Source: Flavobacterium sp. N1736 (GTDB taxonomy: Bacteria > Bacteroidota > Bacteroidia > Flavobacteriales > Flavobacteriaceae). Taken from it: a stretch of DNA of 64,000 nt. The stretch lies in the NCBI RefSeq assembly GCF_025947065.1, contig NZ_CP109994.1, positions 3,534,001-3,598,000 on the forward strand, written 5' to 3'. The notes under the pieces are model-generated. The model searched no databases and had not been told where the DNA came from. It worked only from the letters and a program-made list of their open reading frames with translations. Positions 1 to 9,227 of the stretch are shown here, piece by piece. Made by a program: the position numbers and the translations under genes. Within the stretch, counting starts at the first letter, position 1. Each line of letters starts with the position of its first letter.

Positions 1-1
1 C

Positions 2-238
2 ATTCGTGAAGAAAAAATCCCAAATTTAGGAATGGTCAATATGCTGGATGCCGAAACAGGAAAAATTCAGCTGGTAAATACGGGTTCAAAAACAGTGCGA
101 ATGAATTACGAAAAACATTATCAGGAAAGAGTCAATTATTTCAAAGATATTTTTAGTAAATCTGGCGCCGGAGTTGTAAACACAAGAGTCGACGAAAATT
201 ACGTAACTAAGTTATTGGGATATTTCAAGTCAAGATAA
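2..238 (+). CDS. DUF58 family protein, C-terminal end (partial)
   Basis: An open frame enters from the left edge and stops at 238, giving the last 78 or so residues of a longer protein. The internal ATG at 32 is not a likely start because the frame is already open at position 2. The tail (an aromatic-rich YEKHYQERVNYF stretch, then SKSGAGVVNTRVDENYVTKLLGYF) resembles the end of DUF58 proteins, which lie between a MoxR-type ATPase and the Bat genes in Bacteroidota. The bat genes that follow support this. Most of the gene is outside the window, so the call rests partly on gene order. Confidence 0.7.
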   Translation: MREEKIPNLGMVNMLDAETGKIQLVNTGSKTVRMNYEKHYQERVNYFKDIFSKSGAGVVNTRVDENYVTKLLGYFKSR

Positions 239-244
239 AGTACA

Positions 245-345
245 ATTTTAGATTGCAGATTTTAGATTTTAGATTTTTTGAAATTGAATAATTTATATTT
301 CTGCATTACACACAAATAAAAATCTGCTTAAATCTGCGTCATCCG
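245..345. repeat. Short-word intergenic repeats (TTTAGAT and AAATCTGC)
   Basis: The gap between the DUF58 gene and the next gene contains iterated AGATTTTAGATT words at about 247-280, then AAATCTG words at about 309-330. The two parts are roughly complementary and could pair. It belongs to the same class of word-repeat hairpins found in many other gaps of this window. Confidence 0.5.
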
Positions 346-399
346 CGTTTCAATTTAAGCATTCGTTTTAGAATAAAATCTGAAATCAAAAAAATCATA

Positions 400-2034
400 A
401 TGAAATTAAAGTTTTACATATTTTTATTTTTACTTTCCTCCGCTATTTTTGCCCAGCAAAAACAAGTAGAGACGAGCATTGATACTACAAGAAATAAAAT
501 TGGAACCGAATTTAAGTTAACACTTAAAACGGTAGTAAGTTCAAAATCGAAAGTTGTTTTTCCTAAACTAAAAAATATTGGTCCGCTTGAAGTTATCGAG
601 TCATATCCAATAGACACAGTAAAGAAAAATGATACGTATGAACTTATTAAAAAATATGGTTTAACACAATTTGATTCAGGAAAATATACAATTCCGAGCA
701 TTAAGATTCTAATTGACAAAAAACCTTTCTTATCAGATTCTATTCGTGTTGAAGTTGCCAATATAAAAGTAGACACTTTACAGCAAAAAATGTACGATAT
801 TAAAGATATTACAACTGTTGACAGTGGTATTGGCGATTGGTGGATTTATGTTTTAATTGTACTTGTTATTATTGCAATTGGCGCTTTTGTATATTGGTTT
901 GTAAAAAAACGTCAGCAGAAAAAAATTGAAGAAGAAGTTTATAAAACACCTATTGAAAAAGCAACAAGCTTATTAAACAACTTAGAGCAAAAAGAACTTG
1001 TTCAAAAAGGTGAAATAAAGGAATATTATAGTGAATTAACGGATATTGCCCGAAATTATATTGAAGAAGCAATTCATATTCCGGCAATGGAAAGCACAAC
1101 TTCTGAATTGATTCAGGCAATACGATTGGCTTCTACAAAAAAGAAGATGACTTTAACTCCAGAAACCGTTGAGAATTTAGAACGCGTTTTACGTCAGGCC
1201 GATTTAGTGAAATTCGCAAAATCTAAACCGCTTGATTTTGAAATTACCGATGATAGAAATAAAATTCAGAAAGTAATTTTAACGCTGGATAATGCAATTC
1301 CAACAGAAGTTCCTGCCGAAGAAGAAGATCAGTTATTGAATGAAGCACAAAGACAAAAACAAATTAAACAGCAATTACTGAAAAAACGCAACAAACGTAT
1401 TGCAATTGCTGTTGGAACCGTTGTTTTTTTACTGGCTGCAACCACAACTTTTTTTATTGTTACCAAAGGTTTCAACTACGTAAAAGATAATGTTATCGGA
1501 CATCCAACCAAAGAATTATTGGAAGGTGAATGGGTAAAAAGTGAATACGGAAATCCGGGTGTTTTAATTGAAACTCCAAAGGTCTTAAAACGTATGGATG
1601 CTCAAAAAGTACTTCCGAAAGAAGCAATGGCGCTAATTAAAGAAATGCAGATTTTTACCTACGGAAGCATAATTGACAATTTTTACATTACCGTTTCGAC
1701 AAGCAAATTCAAAAATCCGGTAGATCTTGATTTAGCGAAAACTTTAGAAGGAAACTTAAAAATTATTGAAGCTCAGGGCGGACAAAATATCATTGTAAAA
1801 CAAGAAGATTTTCAAACCAATGAAGGGGTTCAGGGATTAAAAGGATACGGAACAATGTCTATTTTAAATCCGGTTGATAAAACCAGCACTAAAGCATATT
1901 ATGAAATTTTATTATTCAAACAAGATCAGGGATTACAACAAATTATGATTTTGCATGAAGAAGGCGACACATACGGAAATGATATTGCAACCCGAATTTT
2001 AAATTCTGTTGAACTTAGAAAAGCAAGTAACTAA
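400..2034 (+). CDS. BatD-like membrane protein of the bat operon
   Basis: A 544-residue secreted/membrane protein. It has a signal peptide (residues 1-18, ending IFAQQ), a periplasmic beta-rich region of about 125 residues, and a TM helix near 147-168 followed by KKRQQKK. A cytoplasmic helical region of the DUF4381/BatD-tail kind follows, then a second TM near 333-353 and a C-terminal soluble domain. The ATG follows an A-rich leader. Its stop overlaps the start of batA (TAATGA at 2032-2037), implying translational coupling. It probably assists the VWA proteins at the inner membrane, but its exact function is not known. The second TM plus extra C-terminal domain is unlike classical BatD (next copy at 5125). 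Confidence 0.7.
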   Translation: MKLKFYIFLFLLSSAIFAQQKQVETSIDTTRNKIGTEFKLTLKTVVSSKSKVVFPKLKNIGPLEVIESYPIDTVKKNDTYELIKKYGLTQFDSGKYTIPSIKILIDKKPFLSDSIRVEVANIKVDTLQQKMYDIKDITTVDSGIGDWWIYVLIVLVIIAIGAFVYWFVKKRQQKKIEEEVYKTPIEKATSLLNNLEQKELVQKGEIKEYYSELTDIARNYIEEAIHIPAMESTTSELIQAIRLASTKKKMTLTPETVENLERVLRQADLVKFAKSKPLDFEITDDRNKIQKVILTLDNAIPTEVPAEEEDQLLNEAQRQKQIKQQLLKKRNKRIAIAVGTVVFLLAATTTFFIVTKGFNYVKDNVIGHPTKELLEGEWVKSEYGNPGVLIETPKVLKRMDAQKVLPKEAMALIKEMQIFTYGSIIDNFYITVSTSKFKNPVDLDLAKTLEGNLKIIEAQGGQNIIVKQEDFQTNEGVQGLKGYGTMSILNPVDKTSTKAYYEILLFKQDQGLQQIMILHEEGDTYGNDIATRILNSVELRKASN

Positions 2035-3035
2035 TGAGCAAAATAACTTTTTTAAATCCGGAATTTTTTTGGTTGTTTCTTTTAATTCCAATTGCAATTG
2101 CCTGGTTTTTCTGGAAACGCAACCAGCAATCGGCTACGTTAAAAATGAGTTCAACACAGGGTTTTAAAAACAGCGAGTCGTTTTGGACAAAACTAAAACC
2201 TTGTTTGTATGTTTTTAGGGTTATTGCTTTATGTTCGCTGATTATTGCTTTGGCAAGACCAAGAACTGTAGATATCAGCAATCAGACTAAAACAACTAAA
2301 GGAATTGATATTGTTATGGCAATTGACGTTTCGGGAAGTATGCTTGCCAAAGATTTAAAGCCAAACCGTATGGAAGCTTTAAAAAGAGTTGCTGCCGATT
2401 TTGTTGAAGAAAGACCAAATGACAGAATTGGGTTGGTTTTATACGCATCTGAAGCCTATACAAAAACGCCGGTTACCAGCGATAAACCAATTATTCTGGA
2501 AGCAATAAAGGAAATTAAATACGATAATCTTTTACAGGACGGAACGGGAATTGGAATGGGACTGGCAACGGCTGTGAACAGACTTAAAAATAGCAAAGCA
2601 AAAAGCAGGGTTATTATTTTGTTAACCGATGGTGTCAATAATGCAGGTTTTATCGAACCGGAAACGGCTGCTGATATCGCAAAACAATACGGAATAAAAG
2701 TGTATACAATTGGGCTTGGAAGTAACGGAATGGCTTCTTCTCCTTATGCATACGCACCAAATGGCGGATTTTTATTCAAAATGCAAAAAGTAGAAATCGA
2801 CGAGCAATTAATGAAAAGTATTGCCCGTAAAACAGACGGAACGTATTTTAGAGCAACAAGTAACGACAGATTAGCTGAGATTTATAAATCAATAAATAAA
2901 TTAGAAACAACTGAAATTCAGGAATTAAAATTTTACGATTACGACGAAAAATACAGAGCTTTTGTTTTACTCGCAGCATTTTTGTTATTGTTAGAAGTTG
3001 GTTTAAGAAATACGGTTTACAGAAGCTTTATATAA
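2034..3035 (+). CDS. batA: VWA-domain membrane protein BatA
   Basis: 333 residues. Two N-terminal TM helices (about 9-26 and 59-76) are followed by a von Willebrand factor A domain with an intact MIDAS motif DVSGSM near residue 97 and the conserved LLTDGVNNAG strand near 200. A final TM lies at about 308-325. This is the BatA architecture: an inner-membrane anchored, periplasm-facing metal-binding adhesion domain. Bat proteins were linked to aerotolerance in Bacteroides and to envelope stress elsewhere, but the biochemical role is unresolved. The start codon overlaps the upstream gene, and batB follows after 79 bp. Confidence 0.88.
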   Translation: MSKITFLNPEFFWLFLLIPIAIAWFFWKRNQQSATLKMSSTQGFKNSESFWTKLKPCLYVFRVIALCSLIIALARPRTVDISNQTKTTKGIDIVMAIDVSGSMLAKDLKPNRMEALKRVAADFVEERPNDRIGLVLYASEAYTKTPVTSDKPIILEAIKEIKYDNLLQDGTGIGMGLATAVNRLKNSKAKSRVIILLTDGVNNAGFIEPETAADIAKQYGIKVYTIGLGSNGMASSPYAYAPNGGFLFKMQKVEIDEQLMKSIARKTDGTYFRATSNDRLAEIYKSINKLETTEIQELKFYDYDEKYRAFVLLAAFLLLLEVGLRNTVYRSFI

Positions 3036-3036
3036 A

Positions 3037-3110
3037 TTTTAGTCGCAGTCACGGTTTACAGTTTACAGCTGAAAACTACGACTGAAAACTGCGACTGAAA
3101 CCTAGAATTA
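3037..3110. repeat. Word-repeat hairpin, CAGTCG/TTTACAG type
   Basis: The batA-batB gap contains AGTCGCAGTC and GTTTACAG words followed by near-complementary GACTGAAAACTGCGACTG words, so the transcript could form an imperfect hairpin. The same word family appears again at 47398-47490. Confidence 0.6.
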
Positions 3111-3114
3111 AAAA

Positions 3115-4149
3115 ATGGAATTAGACGAAAAAAAATATTTATACCTTTTATTCTTACTGCCAATTGTGGTGTGCATTTTCCTTTTCAATTTATATTGGAA
3201 AAGAAAAAAACAACGTGAATTTGGTGATTTGGAAATGGTGAAAAAACTAAGCCCTGAAAGCTCTGTTTTTAAACCTATCTTAAAATTATCCGTTTTGCTT
3301 TTGGCACTTGCGTGTTTAATTATCGGTTTGGTAAATCCGAAGATTGGAACAAAAATGGAAACGGTAAAACGTGAAGGTATTGATATCGTTTTTGCTGTCG
3401 ACGTTTCGAAAAGTATGCTTGCCGAAGATGTGGCGCCAAGTCGTTTAGAGAAAAGTAAACAATTGGTTTCGCAAATCATCAATAATCTTGGAAGCGACAG
3501 AATAGGTATTGTGGCTTATGCCGGAAGTGCGTTTCCGGTTTTACCAATTACATCCGATTACAGTGTTGCCAAAATGTTCCTGCAAAGTATGACGCCAGAT
3601 ATGGTTTCGTCTCAGGGAACTTCGCTTGATGAAGCAATCCGATTATCATCGACTTATTTTGATGAAAAAAGCAAAACGAGTAAGTTATTGATTTTGATTT
3701 CTGACGGAGAAGATCATTCTGAAGGAGCTTCGGCTGCGGCAGAAGAAGCCAATAAATTGGGAATGAAAATCATTACAATTGGTATTGGAACTGAAAAAGG
3801 AGGAACAATTCCGTTAAAAGAAAATGGAATCGTAAAAGCATATCAAAAGGATCAAAACGGAGAAACGGTTATTACAAAACTGAATCAGGAAGGATTAAAA
3901 ACGATTGCAAAAGCAACAAAAGGCGGTTATGTTTATGGCGGAAATACCAAAGAGGTTTTAGAATACATAAAAAATGCCTTGAATAATATTCAGAAAACAG
4001 AGTTTGAAGCGACTCAAATGGCCGATTTTCAATCGCAATTTCAGTGGTTTCTTGGTTTTGCTTTCTTATTATTATTTATAGATATTTTCCTTTTGGAAAG
4101 AAAAACAAACTGGATAAAAGAGTTGAATTTATTTAACGAAAAGAAATAA
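3115..4149 (+). CDS. batB: VWA-domain membrane protein BatB
   Basis: 344 residues, paralogous to batA. TM helices lie near 9-26 and 56-74. The VWA domain has DVSKSM near residue 95 (MIDAS DxSxS kept) and LISDGEDH near 198, and there is a C-terminal TM near 311-328. BatA and BatB are thought to form a membrane complex with the TPR protein BatC, which follows in the operon. The distance from batA is filled by a hairpin repeat, so this gene may be expressed at a different level from batA although it is on the same transcript. Confidence 0.88.
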   Translation: MELDEKKYLYLLFLLPIVVCIFLFNLYWKRKKQREFGDLEMVKKLSPESSVFKPILKLSVLLLALACLIIGLVNPKIGTKMETVKREGIDIVFAVDVSKSMLAEDVAPSRLEKSKQLVSQIINNLGSDRIGIVAYAGSAFPVLPITSDYSVAKMFLQSMTPDMVSSQGTSLDEAIRLSSTYFDEKSKTSKLLILISDGEDHSEGASAAAEEANKLGMKIITIGIGTEKGGTIPLKENGIVKAYQKDQNGETVITKLNQEGLKTIAKATKGGYVYGGNTKEVLEYIKNALNNIQKTEFEATQMADFQSQFQWFLGFAFLLLFIDIFLLERKTNWIKELNLFNEKK

Positions 4150-4222
4150 TAAAGTTAGCCGCTAATTACACTAAAAAGAAATTATATAATTCGTGGCAAA
4201 CAAAAAAAACAAAAAAATTAGA

Positions 4223-4993
4223 ATGAAAAATTTACTTCTTTATATTTTACTAACTTTTTCTCTGGCGGTTTCGGCTCAGGAGAAAGATAAAACGTTGCCT
4301 GAAGGGAATGAAGAATATAAGCAGAATAAATTTGTTGATGCTGAGGCAAATTATAGAATTTCGGAATCAAAATTTGCAAAACGCGGTGTTGCTTCTTATA
4401 ATTTAGGAAATACGATTTACAGACAAAATCAGGCTTCGGAAGCTAAATTGGCTTATGCCAAAGCAATTAAAAACGCAAAAAACAGACCTGATAAACATAA
4501 AGCCTATCACAATTTAGGAAATGTTTTCATGAAAGAGAAAGATTATACGCAAGCGGTTGAAGCTTACAAACAAGCTTTGCGTAACGACCCAACAGATGAT
4601 GAAACGCGTTATAATTATGCTTACGCCAAACAAAAGCTAAAAGAAAATCCTCCGAAAAACGATAAAAATAAGGACAAGAATAAAGACAAAGACAAGGATA
4701 AAAATAAAGATAAGGACAAGGATAAAGACAAAAACAAGGATAAGGATAAGGATAAAGACAAGAAAGACGATAAAGGCGATAAGGACAAGGATAAAAAAGA
4801 TGGTAAAAATGATCCGAAGAAAGATGATAAATCAGACAACAACGGAGAACCAAAACCACAGCCGGGCGGAATTTCAAAAGATCGTGTTCAGAATTTGTTA
4901 GATGCCGTGAATAATGAAGAAAAGAAAATTCAGGACAAAGTAAACGCTCAAAAAGTAAAAGGAAATCCTAGAAAAACAGAAAAAGACTGGTAA
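4223..4993 (+). CDS. batC: TPR protein BatC with Lys/Asp repeat tract
   Basis: 256 residues from the ATG at 4223. A GTG at 4193 in frame would add ten lysine-rich residues ahead of a clean signal peptide (MKNLLLYILLTFSLAVSAQ), so the ATG is preferred. Two to three TPR units follow (residues about 30-135). Then comes a very hydrophilic linker of alternating Lys and Asp/Asn (about 143-205) and a short C-terminal KDRVQNLLDAVNNEE helix, which is commonly seen in Bacteroidota BatC. It is probably periplasmic and binds BatA/BatB. The Lys/Asp tract is encoded by an in-frame 6-bp DNA repeat and may vary in length between strains. Confidence 0.85.
   Translation: MKNLLLYILLTFSLAVSAQEKDKTLPEGNEEYKQNKFVDAEANYRISESKFAKRGVASYNLGNTIYRQNQASEAKLAYAKAIKNAKNRPDKHKAYHNLGNVFMKEKDYTQAVEAYKQALRNDPTDDETRYNYAYAKQKLKENPPKNDKNKDKNKDKDKDKNKDKDKDKDKNKDKDKDKDKKDDKGDKDKDKKDGKNDPKKDDKSDNNGEPKPQPGGISKDRVQNLLDAVNNEEKKIQDKVNAQKVKGNPRKTEKDW
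4660..4842 (+). repeat. 6-bp coding minisatellite (AARGAY)n in batC
   Basis: About 180 bp made of variants of AAGGAC/AAAGAT/AAGAAT hexamers, coding (Lys-Asp/Asn)n. The hexamer length is a multiple of three, so slippage would change protein length without shifting frame. The antisense strand gives spurious Leu/Ser- and Tyr/Pro/Cys-rich ORFs that are not genes. Confidence 0.85.
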
Positions 4994-5124
4994 AATAAGG
5001 TTGAATCGTTTAATCGTTGATTTGTTTAACTGTTAATTACGATTAAACAATAAATCGGTAAAAAAAACGATTAAACGTATTAACAATTAAACGATTAAAC
5101 TCAAAAAAAACGATTAAACAATTA
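4994..5124. repeat. Word-repeat hairpin, GATTAAAC type
   Basis: The batC-batD gap holds repeated GTTTAATCG words on the left and GATTAAAC words on the right (at least five copies), complementary to each other. The structure ends directly at the batD start. Confidence 0.7.
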
Positions 5125-6873
5125 ATGAAAAGATATTTAATTCTATTACTATTCACTTTTCAGGGGCTTATGGCTCAAGTTCAATTTGAAGCCAAAGTAA
5201 GCAAAAACACGCTTGGACTTAACGAAAGACTTCGTATTGACTTTATCATGAATGTTGATGGCGATAACTTTGAGAAACCTGCGTTTGACGGCTTTAGAAT
5301 TGTTGCCGGTCCAAGCCAGCAAGTAAGTCAGTCGTGGATAAACGGCAGAAGTTCTTTTCAAAAAATTTACTCTTATATTCTACAGCCTGCTCAAAAAGGT
5401 ACGGTGACGATTAAACAGGCATCGATTGAATTTAATGGTCAGATCTACAAAACATCGCCTATAAAAATCGTTATTACAAATGCTGTTGCCGAAGAAAGAG
5501 ACCCGAACGACAGACCACAGGGTTCAGGAAGCGAAACTTTAAATCTTGTTGCCGAAATTTCTAAAACAAGCCCGTATTTAAATGAACCAATTACCGTTGT
5601 TTATAAATTATATTTCAACAATATCGGGGTTACCGGTTTTAAAGAACTGGCAAAACCAAAATACAATGATTTCTGGAATCAGAATATAGACATTAAACAA
5701 TTGGCTATTGAAGAAGGAAGTTATCAGGGACAGAGATGTTATTTTGTAGTCTTGAAAAAAACTATTTTATATCCTCAAAAATCAGGTCGATTAACGATTG
5801 AACCACTTTCGTTGGATATTGGAGTTCAATTACCAACAAATCGCCGCGATATGTTTGGGCAAATGATTTTATCTGATGATAACAAAATTGTTTCGGCAGG
5901 AGCGAAAACTATTAATGTAAGACCTTTACCGGAAGCAAGCAAACCGGAAGGTTTTAGCGGTGCCGTTGGTAAATTTAATTTTACGGTAACGCCATCAAAA
6001 ACTAGCTTAAAAAGTGGCGAAAGCCTTGATTTAATTGTGAGTGCTGCCGGAGCAGGAAACATGAAATTGTTTACTTTGCCAAAACCGGTTGTACCAAATG
6101 CGCTTGAAATGTACGATCCTGTTCATGACGAAAAAGTAACCACTTCATTGTCTGGAATGTCAGGGAAAATCTCAGATAAATACACGATTATTCCGCAGTA
6201 CAAAGGAAAATATGCGATTAAACCAATGCAGTTTTCGTATTTCGATTTGAGTACAGGTTCTTATAAAACCATAACTTCTCAGGAAATTATGATCGATGTT
6301 CTTGACGGGCCAATGCAGGCAGAAGCAAATGCAACAGCAAGTGCGTCTAAAAATGTTATTTCGAAAACAGAACAATTTAAATATATAAAACCAAAAACAA
6401 CTTTAGTTTCTATTGCTAAAGATGACTTTTACGGCTCCAATTTATATTATACTTTATTGTTCCTTCCTTTCGTGATTTTGCCGATTATCATCTTGGCTAA
6501 GAAGAAAAAAGAAGCAATTGACAGCGATGTGACCGGAAACAGAATTAAGATGAACAATAAACTGGCTAAGAAGTATTTATCTGAAGCCAAGAAACAGCTT
6601 AATAACAAAGAGCCATTTTATATTGCGCTTGAAAAAGCCATGCATAATTTCCTGAAAGCCAAATTGCATATTGAAACTTCAGAAATGAGCAAAGACAATA
6701 TTCGCGAATTATTATTGTCAAGAAATGCAAATCCGGAATCGGTTCAGAGTTTTATTGCTTTGACAGAAAACTGCGAATTTGCACGTTATGCTCCGGCTTC
6801 GAGCGCTTCGATTCAGCAGGATTATGATAAAGCTGTTTTGATTATTTCAGAATTAGAAAAACAGATCGTTTAA
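5125..6873 (+). CDS. batD: BatD protein, oxygen-tolerance family
   Basis: 582 residues with a signal peptide (MKRYLILLLFTFQGLMAQ). A long periplasmic part of tandem beta-sandwich domains (about 20-430) includes the typical BatD N-terminus QFEAKVSKNTLGLNERLRIDF. One TM helix lies near 438-456, followed by KKKK and a cytoplasmic helical tail of about 120 residues. The length and layout match BatD of Bacteroidota. It is likely membrane-anchored with the large domain in the periplasm and works with BatA/B/C. The operon continues into batE 10 bp downstream. Confidence 0.88.
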   Translation: MKRYLILLLFTFQGLMAQVQFEAKVSKNTLGLNERLRIDFIMNVDGDNFEKPAFDGFRIVAGPSQQVSQSWINGRSSFQKIYSYILQPAQKGTVTIKQASIEFNGQIYKTSPIKIVITNAVAEERDPNDRPQGSGSETLNLVAEISKTSPYLNEPITVVYKLYFNNIGVTGFKELAKPKYNDFWNQNIDIKQLAIEEGSYQGQRCYFVVLKKTILYPQKSGRLTIEPLSLDIGVQLPTNRRDMFGQMILSDDNKIVSAGAKTINVRPLPEASKPEGFSGAVGKFNFTVTPSKTSLKSGESLDLIVSAAGAGNMKLFTLPKPVVPNALEMYDPVHDEKVTTSLSGMSGKISDKYTIIPQYKGKYAIKPMQFSYFDLSTGSYKTITSQEIMIDVLDGPMQAEANATASASKNVISKTEQFKYIKPKTTLVSIAKDDFYGSNLYYTLLFLPFVILPIIILAKKKKEAIDSDVTGNRIKMNNKLAKKYLSEAKKQLNNKEPFYIALEKAMHNFLKAKLHIETSEMSKDNIRELLLSRNANPESVQSFIALTENCEFARYAPASSASIQQDYDKAVLIISELEKQIV

Positions 6874-6883
6874 AGAAAATAAA

Positions 6884-7630
6884 ATGAAAAATATATTATA
6901 TCTCTTTTTATTAATCTCTCAGGTTTTCTTTGCTCAAAGCGGCTTTGAAAAAGGGAATGCTTTATATCAAAAAGGGCAATATCAGGAAGCGGTTCAGGAA
7001 TATGAAAACGTTATCAAAGAAGATAAACAGCAATCGGCTGAATTGTATTTTAATTTGGCAAATTCTTATTATAAACTAAATAAAGTTGCTCCTTCAATTT
7101 ATAATTATGAAAAAGCATTGGTTTTAAAACCCCACGATGCCGAGACTTTAAACAATTTAAAATTTGCCAAAAAACTAACGATAGACGAAATCAAAGAAGT
7201 TCCGAAAGTAGGTTTTGCAAAACTGATTCAGAATTTTACCGGTATTTTTAATTACAATACCTGGGCAATGATTTCTGTTGGAATTGCTTTTGCGTTTTTA
7301 TTGAGTTTTATAGGTTATTATTTTTCACAGCTTACTCTTGTAAAAAGAATTTATTTCATTGGAATGTTCGTTCTTCTTCTGGCTTTACTTTTAAGCGTTG
7401 GAGCCGGAATGGCTGAAAAAGATCATTATGATAATGATCGTCCGGCAATTGTTTTTGCAGAAGTTAGCGAAGTTCGAAGTGAACCGCAAAAAGCAGGAAC
7501 AGCCATTTTCTTATTGCATGAAGGAGCAAAAGTTTACGTTACTGAAACTTTAGGGCAATGGAAAAAAATCGAATTAACTGACGGAACTGAAGGCTGGATT
7601 GATGCTTTGACTATTAAAGAAGTGAAGTAA
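6884..7630 (+). CDS. batE: TPR/SH3 protein BatE
   Basis: 248 residues. It has a signal peptide (ends VFFAQSGF), TPR repeats at about 18-105 (KGNALYQKGQYQEAVQEYENV and following), two TM helices near 127-146 and 153-174, and a C-terminal bacterial SH3 domain (about 190-245, VRSEPQKAG...GWID). This is the BatE arrangement and closes the operon. The convergent gene on the other strand ends only 2 bp away, and no obvious hairpin terminator separates them. Confidence 0.85.
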   Translation: MKNILYLFLLISQVFFAQSGFEKGNALYQKGQYQEAVQEYENVIKEDKQQSAELYFNLANSYYKLNKVAPSIYNYEKALVLKPHDAETLNNLKFAKKLTIDEIKEVPKVGFAKLIQNFTGIFNYNTWAMISVGIAFAFLLSFIGYYFSQLTLVKRIYFIGMFVLLLALLLSVGAGMAEKDHYDNDRPAIVFAEVSEVRSEPQKAGTAIFLLHEGAKVYVTETLGQWKKIELTDGTEGWIDALTIKEVK

Positions 7631-7632
7631 TT

Positions 7633-8202
7633 TTAAAAACTGTAGATTTTTAAAGGCGTCACGCAATAATCGAGTTTTATATCTGATTCGAAGACATCAT
7701 CGATTTGATTTACGGCTTCGAAGAAAGAAAGTCCAATTTTGATGGTTTCCGGTTTGCATTCTGCCAGAAATTTATCGTAAAAACCTTTTCCGTAACCAAT
7801 ACGATTTCCGAAAATATCAAACGCCAAAAGCGGTACAAAAACCACCTCAATAGTTTCTGACGGAACGGGCAAACCATTTATTGGTTCGGGAATATTATAT
7901 TCGTTTTTTTTGATTTTGGTATTATCCGTCAATAAAAAATGTGACATTTTTCTGGTTTCAAAATCACTTTTTGAGATCACGATTTCCTTATCTTTTCCGG
8001 AAAGTAAATGCAAAACATATTCGGTATTTACCTCTTTTTGTTCTTCTATTGGCAAAAAAACATGATAATAGGTTTTATCCCAAATAGGCAATTGCAGTAC
8101 TTCATTGGCTACAGCCAGACTTTTTTCTTCAATTTCGTCAGACGAAAGTTCTTTTCGAAGATTTTTATAATGTAATCGTAATTCTTTTTTATTCGTCGGC
8201 AT
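7633..8202 (-). CDS. 5-formyltetrahydrofolate cyclo-ligase
   Basis: 189 residues from the ATG at 8202. The open frame extends to 8277, but the first 25 residues lie inside the upstream gene, and the family N-terminus (KKELRLHYKNLRKELS) begins just after this ATG. It converts 5-formyl-THF to 5,10-methenyl-THF with ATP. Conserved features include the basic N-terminal ATP-contacting helix, FVPLLAFDIFGNRIGYGKGFYDKFL near 125-152 (the signature Gly-rich loop), and a C-terminal LDYCVTP. It overlaps the end of the deacylase gene by 14 bp, so the two are cotranscribed. Confidence 0.9.
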   Translation of the reverse strand: MPTNKKELRLHYKNLRKELSSDEIEEKSLAVANEVLQLPIWDKTYYHVFLPIEEQKEVNTEYVLHLLSGKDKEIVISKSDFETRKMSHFLLTDNTKIKKNEYNIPEPINGLPVPSETIEVVFVPLLAFDIFGNRIGYGKGFYDKFLAECKPETIKIGLSFFEAVNQIDDVFESDIKLDYCVTPLKIYSF

Positions 8203-9175
8203 CTTCTTCGTCTGGGTTATTTTTAGAAATATGATAAATCGCGTCGCCTTCATACACAATTGGCGAATGATTGGCATTAATTACATATCCTTCGTGCGGT
8301 GCTTTTACTTTTTGCTCGAATTTACCAAACGGATCTGTAATGATCGCCAAAATTGTTCCTTTGGTTACAAACTTGCCAATCAAATTATAATCGTGCAATA
8401 AACCGGAACATTTGGCGCGCAGCCAAACTGAATTTTTAATAAAAATAGAAGGACTTTCGGGTTCTTCCACAATTTGATTTGGATCAAGCATTCCAAGATA
8501 ATTCAGCAAACGCTTCACTCCCATCACGCCTTCATTTGCAATAACATTATTAATGTCTAATGATTTTCCTCCTTCAAAAAGCAGCATTTTTACATTTGCT
8601 TTTTCAGATGTGTTTCTAAAAGAACCGCTTATATTTTTAGAATAAAGCGTAAATGGCGCATTAAAAATATCGGCAAGAAGTTTCAATTCTTTATTATTTT
8701 CTGTGATTCTGATTTGCGGCGCATTAAATCTACTTGCACCGCCGGCATGAAAATCAACTGCGTAATCAATTATTGGCAAAATTTCGGCTACGATATGAAA
8801 CGCAAAACGACTTGCGAGAGATCCTTTTTTACTTCCCGGAAAAACGCGGTTTAAATCACGTCCGTCAGGAAATTCGCGGGATTTATTTACAAAACCATAA
8901 ATATTAATAATCGGAATACAAATAATAGTACCGTTTATTGGCCGGTTTATTTTTTTACTGATAATCTGGCGCACAATTTCGACACCGTTTATTTCGTCGC
9001 CGTGAATTCCTGCCGAAAATAAAACTACAGGACCATCAAGCTTTGAGCGACGAACAATAATAGGAATATTAAGTTTTGTAGTCGTGTGTAATCGGGCAAT
9101 TTCAACGTTGATTGTTTTATGTTCTCCTGGCAAAACCGGTTCGCCAAAAATAATCATGGGCTTGTTATTTTTCAT
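8189..9175 (-). CDS. Succinylglutamate desuccinylase/aspartoacylase family zinc hydrolase
   Basis: 328 residues of the M14-like AstE/AspA fold. Zinc ligands are visible: H58 and E61 in GIHGDEINGVEI, and a His in VDFHAGG near 142. A glutamate in LLFEGGKS probably serves catalysis. A C-terminal beta domain with VKAPHEGYVINA resembles a biotinyl/barrel-sandwich fold typical of this subfamily. The exact substrate cannot be read from sequence, and deacylation of an N-acyl amino acid is the family expectation. The gene is divergent from uvrC. Confidence 0.82.
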   Translation of the reverse strand: MKNNKPMIIFGEPVLPGEHKTINVEIARLHTTTKLNIPIIVRRSKLDGPVVLFSAGIHGDEINGVEIVRQIISKKINRPINGTIICIPIINIYGFVNKSREFPDGRDLNRVFPGSKKGSLASRFAFHIVAEILPIIDYAVDFHAGGASRFNAPQIRITENNKELKLLADIFNAPFTLYSKNISGSFRNTSEKANVKMLLFEGGKSLDINNVIANEGVMGVKRLLNYLGMLDPNQIVEEPESPSIFIKNSVWLRAKCSGLLHDYNLIGKFVTKGTILAIITDPFGKFEQKVKAPHEGYVINANHSPIVYEGDAIYHISKNNPDEEDADE

Positions 9176-9219
9176 ATGAATTATAAAATCTAAATATAGA
9201 AATTATTCTTTTGATTTCG

Positions 9220-9227
9220 TAAATTTG
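9220..9227 (+). promoter_or_regulatory. Candidate -7 element (TAAATTTG) for uvrC
   Basis: TAAATTTG matches the Bacteroidota TAnnTTTG -7 box, 85 bp ahead of the uvrC ATG. It overlaps a TTG that would otherwise start an extended UvrC frame, which argues for the downstream ATG. No clear -33 TTTG was seen. Confidence 0.4.

Noticed and set aside
4193..4222. GTG start for batC
   Set aside because: It places ten lysine-rich residues before a normal signal peptide; the ATG at 4223 fits better.
4527..4877. Antisense ORFs over batC (116 and 73 residues)
   Set aside because: Leu/Ser- and Tyr/Pro/Cys-rich translations are by-products of the AARGAY coding repeat on the opposite strand.
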